This document shows positions 48,701 through 50,985 of a stretch of DNA of 50,985 nt, piece after piece; the stretch's first letter is position 1; every line of letters begins with the position of its first letter. The position numbers were made by a program, and so were the translations under genes. This stretch comes from CAZEAN01 sp964510225 (GTDB lineage Bacteria; Planctomycetota; Planctomycetia; Isosphaerales; Isosphaeraceae), in assembly GCA_964510225.1 (NCBI GenBank), contig CAZEAN010000034.1, positions 1-50,985 of the forward strand, in the 5' to 3' direction. Under the pieces are notes generated by a model. It saw only the letters and a list, made by a program, of their open reading frames with translations, had not been told where the DNA came from and ran no database searches.

Positions 48701-49145
48701 GATTAGTGAAGACCTCGCGTAGTGAGGCAAAGAGAACCGCCGATCCATCGGGAGTAAAGCCGCGGGCGAGGTCGGGTCCGGGATGCCAGGTCAACCGGGT
48801 TGGGGAGCCCCCTGAGACGGGTATGGTGTAAATGTCGGTGTTGCCGTCATAAGAACCGGTAAAGGCGATGGTTGATCCGTCCGGGGAAAAGCAGGGGGCC
48901 GATTCATCGCCGACGTGGCTCGTCAGTCGCCGAGGGTTTGAGCCGTCGATTTCAGCGACCCAGAGGTCACCTGCATAAACAAACGCGAGATGATCCCCGC
49001 CGATCGCTGGCTGGGCTAATAGCCTCGTGTCCTTCGGATCAACCTTCGCCGAGGCAAGTCCCGAACCTCCAGGTTGAACACCGATTATTCCGCCGAAGAG
49101 AAGGGCGGAGCCGATCATCCAAGATCGTACATCCGATCGCCGCAT
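45786..49145 (-). CDS. Exported tricorn-like protease (S41 peptidase)
   Basis: 1119 residues with a signal peptide at about 1-33. Residues to about 540 form beta-propellers: repeats of AFSPDG/WSPDG type (APCFSPDGSTIAFTG, PAWSPDGASIAYFS, VWSPDSKKIAFVD), as in tricorn and TolB. A ~60-residue acidic insert (SDEEKVENDEPVEE...) follows, then the core: EEAWRINRDYFY, His in AVGHSYLGGG, a PDZ domain (PGVAVKAGDYLLAVNG) and the S41 fold with nucleophile Ser1008 in DETAGSGGD and Glu1065 in GWIVENQGV, the tricorn tetrad pattern. Degrades peptides or unfolded proteins, probably outside the cytoplasm. ATG 49145 with CAGGAG at 9 bases. Confidence 0.93.
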   Translation of the reverse strand: MRRSDVRSWMIGSALLFGGIIGVQPGGSGLASAKVDPKDTRLLAQPAIGGDHLAFVYAGDLWVAEIDGSNPRRLTSHVGDESAPCFSPDGSTIAFTGSYDGNTDIYTIPVSGGSPTRLTWHPGPDLARGFTPDGSAVLFASLREVFTNRYRQFFTVPTSGGMPEKLPIPNGDRAAHSPDGERIAYTLLPPRYLQWKNYRGGTTSRIWIYNRADHSVEEIPRPEERCNDDFPIWIGEYVYFLSDRDGEFNLYRFLPGADEVTRLTDFEDFPVLSMSGDPTRIVFEQGGRLFLFDPEVGSPEPLAVGIAADLIETRPRYVDGANWIRNAGISATGKRAVFEFRGDIVTVPASKGDPRNLTATTGAHERSPAWSPDGASIAYFSDESGEYELVISPQDGKGGTKTYKLEGGGFYYWLVWSPDSKKIAFVDNSQTLAWIDLESGEIKQAGSNEIYTPLRSTSCAWSPDSNWLAYTLTTATNIQTLWLHSIKDGTSHQVTEGLAEVTEPVFDASGKYLYFVASTNAGPVKQWFDLSSQDSQATGSIYMAVLDADTPSPLLRESDEEKVENDEPVEEATPADEADVEDSEADAKSNGKDEDSSNDDKSSNAIDLDGLSDRILSLPIPSGYITSLKPGTEGQLYYVRRELGGPGQSGMTSGKPILQRFSLSDREQTTIAEGVSTFQLSADHKKILYQAGENWGIVDAGPFSPGKGRLGVDQISVRIEPRDEWEQIFEEAWRINRDYFYATNYHGVDWTAIREKYRTFLPHLATRDDLNRVIRWMLSELAVGHSYLGGGDDRYDSESVPGGLLGADYEVSEGRYRFEKVYSGQNWNPGLRAPLTAPGVAVKAGDYLLAVNGTDLRPPTNLYSLFENTAGKIVELKVGPHPDGKEARTVEVVPIGNESGLRNRDWVEGNLKKVHEATEGRVAYVYVPNTSTAGHEYFKRYFFPQADKEAIIVDERFNGGGSVADYFIDLLNRPVSAYWATRHGKPFKTPTASITGPKVMIIDETAGSGGDLLPWMFRKFELGPLVGKRTWGGLVGILGFPTLMDGGSVTAPDLAIFTEDGWIVENQGVPPDIDVEQWPAEVIAGRDPQLEKAIEVALELLEEEPTTTVEPPPFPVRNK

Positions 49146-49554
49146 TGACGTATGCTCCTGACAGTTGGTTGATTCGTCGACTGGATATCTGCTTTCCATA
49201 CGTGGAATCAAGTTTCGTTTTGAGTGTTCCGCAAATCGACTATGAACAGATGCGAATGAAGTTCACGACCGTTCTAAACACTGATATTGACAGCAACTCA
49301 ATTGCGCTGGGTTGGTCGGACATCTCGATGATCCTTATTGAGGCGGTCCTCCAGCGCACAGAGGAGACTAGCGCTACCCCCGCCCTTTGGTTCCACCAAA
49401 AACCCCATGCGTATGCAATCTCAGATCATATAGTGTGCGTACGCGCAAGGCGACCCACAAGTGTGGTCCGACTTTCTCACCAAATTAGTTGAATAAGACA
49501 GGCAACGACACTTAATCGATGGTGCTACTCAGTCGATCAACACAAACGATCAGC
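49146..49554. other. Intergenic region upstream of the tricorn-like gene
   Basis: About 410 bases between the protease start and the terminator of the PEP-CTERM gene. Should contain the protease promoter; no box pair stood out and no gene fragment was recognised. Confidence 0.35.
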
Positions 49555-49555
49555 A

Positions 49556-49586
49556 ATGAAAAAGGACAGCCTCACCAAGAAGGCTG
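49556..49586 (-). terminator. Rho-independent terminator of the PEP-CTERM gene
   Basis: Minus-strand stem cagcct/aggctg with an 8-base loop (49573-49580), followed on that strand by tcctttttc. Lies about 90 bases past the stop. The best intrinsic terminator in the window because of its T tract. Confidence 0.75.
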
Positions 49587-49672
49587 CCCCAATCAAGCGA
49601 ATCTACTCTTCTGATTGCTCAACACCTACGGGAGTCACGACGAAGAGAATCCAAGGGGTTCCCATCCAAAAA

Positions 49673-50497
49673 TCAATTGCGTCGGTTACGGATTCGGTTC
49701 GCACCCAGACCTGCGAGTGCAACCAATCCCATGCCAGCCATCATCATCGAAGTGGGCTCAGGAACAACGCTCGCGAAGACTACTTCATCTCCTTCGAGGG
49801 TCAGTGTATACTCACCAGCAGCAAGTTGGAAGTTGTTAAAGATCGAGAGATTCTGACCACTAAGAAGTCCTGTGCTAAATGAGCCAGTACCCAACACGGC
49901 ACCACTGAGGTTGAGTTGAGCTGTAGCCCACGACATGACAACGTTGCCGGTGCTGTTGTCAATAATGGTGGCTTCGAATGAAAACTCAGCTTCGGCATCA
50001 CCGAGAACGACGTCAATATCGATCTCGTTCATGTAATCCACAGCCAGTGACACAGTTCCGCTCGATCCCAGGGTGAACTCCTGGGCGAGGACCCAAGTAC
50101 CACTTGAACCAGAGTCAGCAAGAGGTGTTGTGAGGTAGGTCTCGGCAACATTGTCAGCAGTGGTTGCTGAAACAAGCGCGTCACCGCGAGCGTAATCAGG
50201 GGTTTGTTGTCCATAGGCGGTGAAGGAATTCTCACCCGGTACGGTGCCTACCAACGCCTGCAGAGCATCGGTAGTTCCAAGCTGTGCATCAGCACCGGAA
50301 GGAATACCGTTGTTGATCACGGCTGAGTTTAGCGTGTCAAACTCAGTGAAGCTGCCACCCGAGAAATTGATGTTGCTCAACGATTGTCGAGCGTACGAAT
50401 AGCTGTACGATAATGTCGAGGCCAGTGCGGAAGATGAACTAACTGCAATGACGAGAGCGAAAGCGACAAGGGCGAAGGTATGCTTTCTGGTGATCAT
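49673..50497 (-). CDS. PEP-CTERM sorting-domain secreted protein
   Basis: 274 residues. Signal peptide at about 1-27 (ending ALA-S), a Ser/Tyr-rich mature start (STLSYSYSYARQSLSNINF), a beta-rich jelly-roll-like body (GTVSLAVDYMNEIDIDVVLGDAEAEFSFEATIID) and the sorting signal VPEPTSMMMAGMGLVALAGLG ending in basic RIRNRRN. Expected to be cleaved by an exosortase and released or anchored outside; function of the body unknown. Start ATG 50497 with AAGGA 10 bases upstream. Confidence 0.87.
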   Translation of the reverse strand: MITRKHTFALVAFALVIAVSSSSALASTLSYSYSYARQSLSNINFSGGSFTEFDTLNSAVINNGIPSGADAQLGTTDALQALVGTVPGENSFTAYGQQTPDYARGDALVSATTADNVAETYLTTPLADSGSSGTWVLAQEFTLGSSGTVSLAVDYMNEIDIDVVLGDAEAEFSFEATIIDNSTGNVVMSWATAQLNLSGAVLGTGSFSTGLLSGQNLSIFNNFQLAAGEYTLTLEGDEVVFASVVPEPTSMMMAGMGLVALAGLGANRIRNRRN

Positions 50498-50623
50498 GTG
50501 TCGGAAGTCCTTTGAAGTCAAAAGAGGGTGGGTAACATCAAGTACTACCCGGCAGGTGTCGTAACGAGCCTCGGACCTGGTGTGCAAATTCCGGGAAGAT
50601 TCATACGAAGCGATCCAGAAAGT

Positions 50624-50642
50624 AGAGAATTGTAAATTCTCT
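50624..50642. promoter_or_regulatory. Operator-like palindrome in the PEP-CTERM upstream region
   Basis: Perfect 8-bp arms agagaatt/aattctct around gta, 127-145 bases before ATG 50497. Its size and symmetry suit a dimeric regulator; with a 3-base loop it could also be a small RNA hairpin. Confidence 0.35.
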
Positions 50643-50938
50643 TTGTGTAAGCGCGACGATGATGGGGAGATAGTACGAACCTATCACCCTCAGTCTTCGT
50701 CTGAAGGATCTTCCGAGATTGCACGACCCACTAGACCGACGACCCTATTGGGTGTGGGTTGAGTGCTTCAGTTGACACTCGCACGATGTAGGAAGGTGGA
50801 AACGACTTTGTTATCCACTAACCATCAATACCCAGTGAAGACGGTTGTACGCAATCCAGTACTAATAGTTAGTCCTCAGAGTGTTTCGAGAAATCAACAC
50901 CCACGTCTTGTGAAATCAACATGCACTAACTAAGGAAC

Positions 50939-50972
50939 AGGCCGGGAATAACTTCCCGATCTCATCCGGCCT
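50939..50972. terminator. Nested hairpin near the window end
   Basis: Outer arms aggccgg/ccggcct enclose a perfect cgggaa/ttcccg hairpin with loop taac (50943-50958). The two stems overlap and would compete. No T tract follows. It may end a gene beyond the right edge. Confidence 0.3.
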
Positions 50973-50985
50973 CGGGGATGGCCCG

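Larger units (their letters stand above)
50498..50985. other. Region upstream of the PEP-CTERM gene, to window end
   Basis: 488 bases with no recognised gene. Two structures stand out: the palindrome at 50624-50642 and a hairpin at 50939-50972, listed separately. Confidence 0.4.

Noticed and set aside
48872..49492. 206-codon plus-strand frame over the tricorn start and the gap
   Set aside because: Mostly antisense to the protease; the free tail (49220-49492) has no recognisable domain.

Overview
The window reads as a chromosomal segment of a planctomycete (Planctomycetota). The signs are two eukaryotic-type Ser/Thr kinases (one with a TPR tail, one with an N-terminal zinc ribbon), a kinase relic next to a sulfatase-modifying-factor-type domain, an ECF sigma factor fused to a membrane anchor and periplasmic domain, two PEP-CTERM proteins, a DUF1080 protein, a tricorn-like protease and an RpoC of planctomycete type. 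This assignment rests on gene content, not on a marker-gene search. I see no rRNA, tRNA, CRISPR array or phage block.

Layout. 1-5.2 kb: kinase-TPR gene, nucleoside-diphosphate-sugar epimerase-like gene, secreted peroxiredoxin. 5.7-8.3 kb: two small secreted barrel-like proteins (the first frameshifted in a C tract) and a secreted esterase. 8.5-11.6 kb: zinc-ribbon kinase followed by the decayed remains of a sister kinase whose membrane, PEGA-like and FGE-like parts are still open. 11.8-16.1 kb: rpoC without rpoB beside it, with a strong terminator and a long structured leader. 16.9-23.3 kb: SMP-30-like lactonase, methyltransferase-surE pair, membrane-anchored ECF sigma factor, PEP-CTERM protein. 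23.8-27.6 kb: dehydroquinate-synthase-like (EboD-type) enzyme, ceramidase-like protein and glycosyltransferase in one direction. 27.6-32.3 kb, opposite strand: amidase, ComF-type phosphoribosyltransferase, hemC and a dienelactone-hydrolase-like gene. 32.5-36.1 kb: ECF sigma factor with an overlapping membrane partner, nadD, a CBM9-like protein, a DUF1080 protein. 36.3-37.3 kb: a dead IS630-family element with intact ends. 37.4-41.7 kb: LolA/DUF2092-like protein, small membrane protein, recQ. 41.9-42.1 kb: relic of a c-type cytochrome resembling cytochrome P460. 42.3-45.5 kb: carbamoyltransferase with SxtJ-like and DUF5989 (SxtK-like) membrane proteins plus an unknown membrane protein. 45.8-50.5 kb: tricorn-like protease and a second PEP-CTERM protein.

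The most promising gene sets for undescribed biology are the carbamoyltransferase/SxtJ/DUF5989 membrane module and the EboD-like/ceramidase-like/glycosyltransferase cluster. The window also holds several gene fossils (kinase, IS630, cytochrome, frameshifted barrel protein), so part of this segment is decaying.
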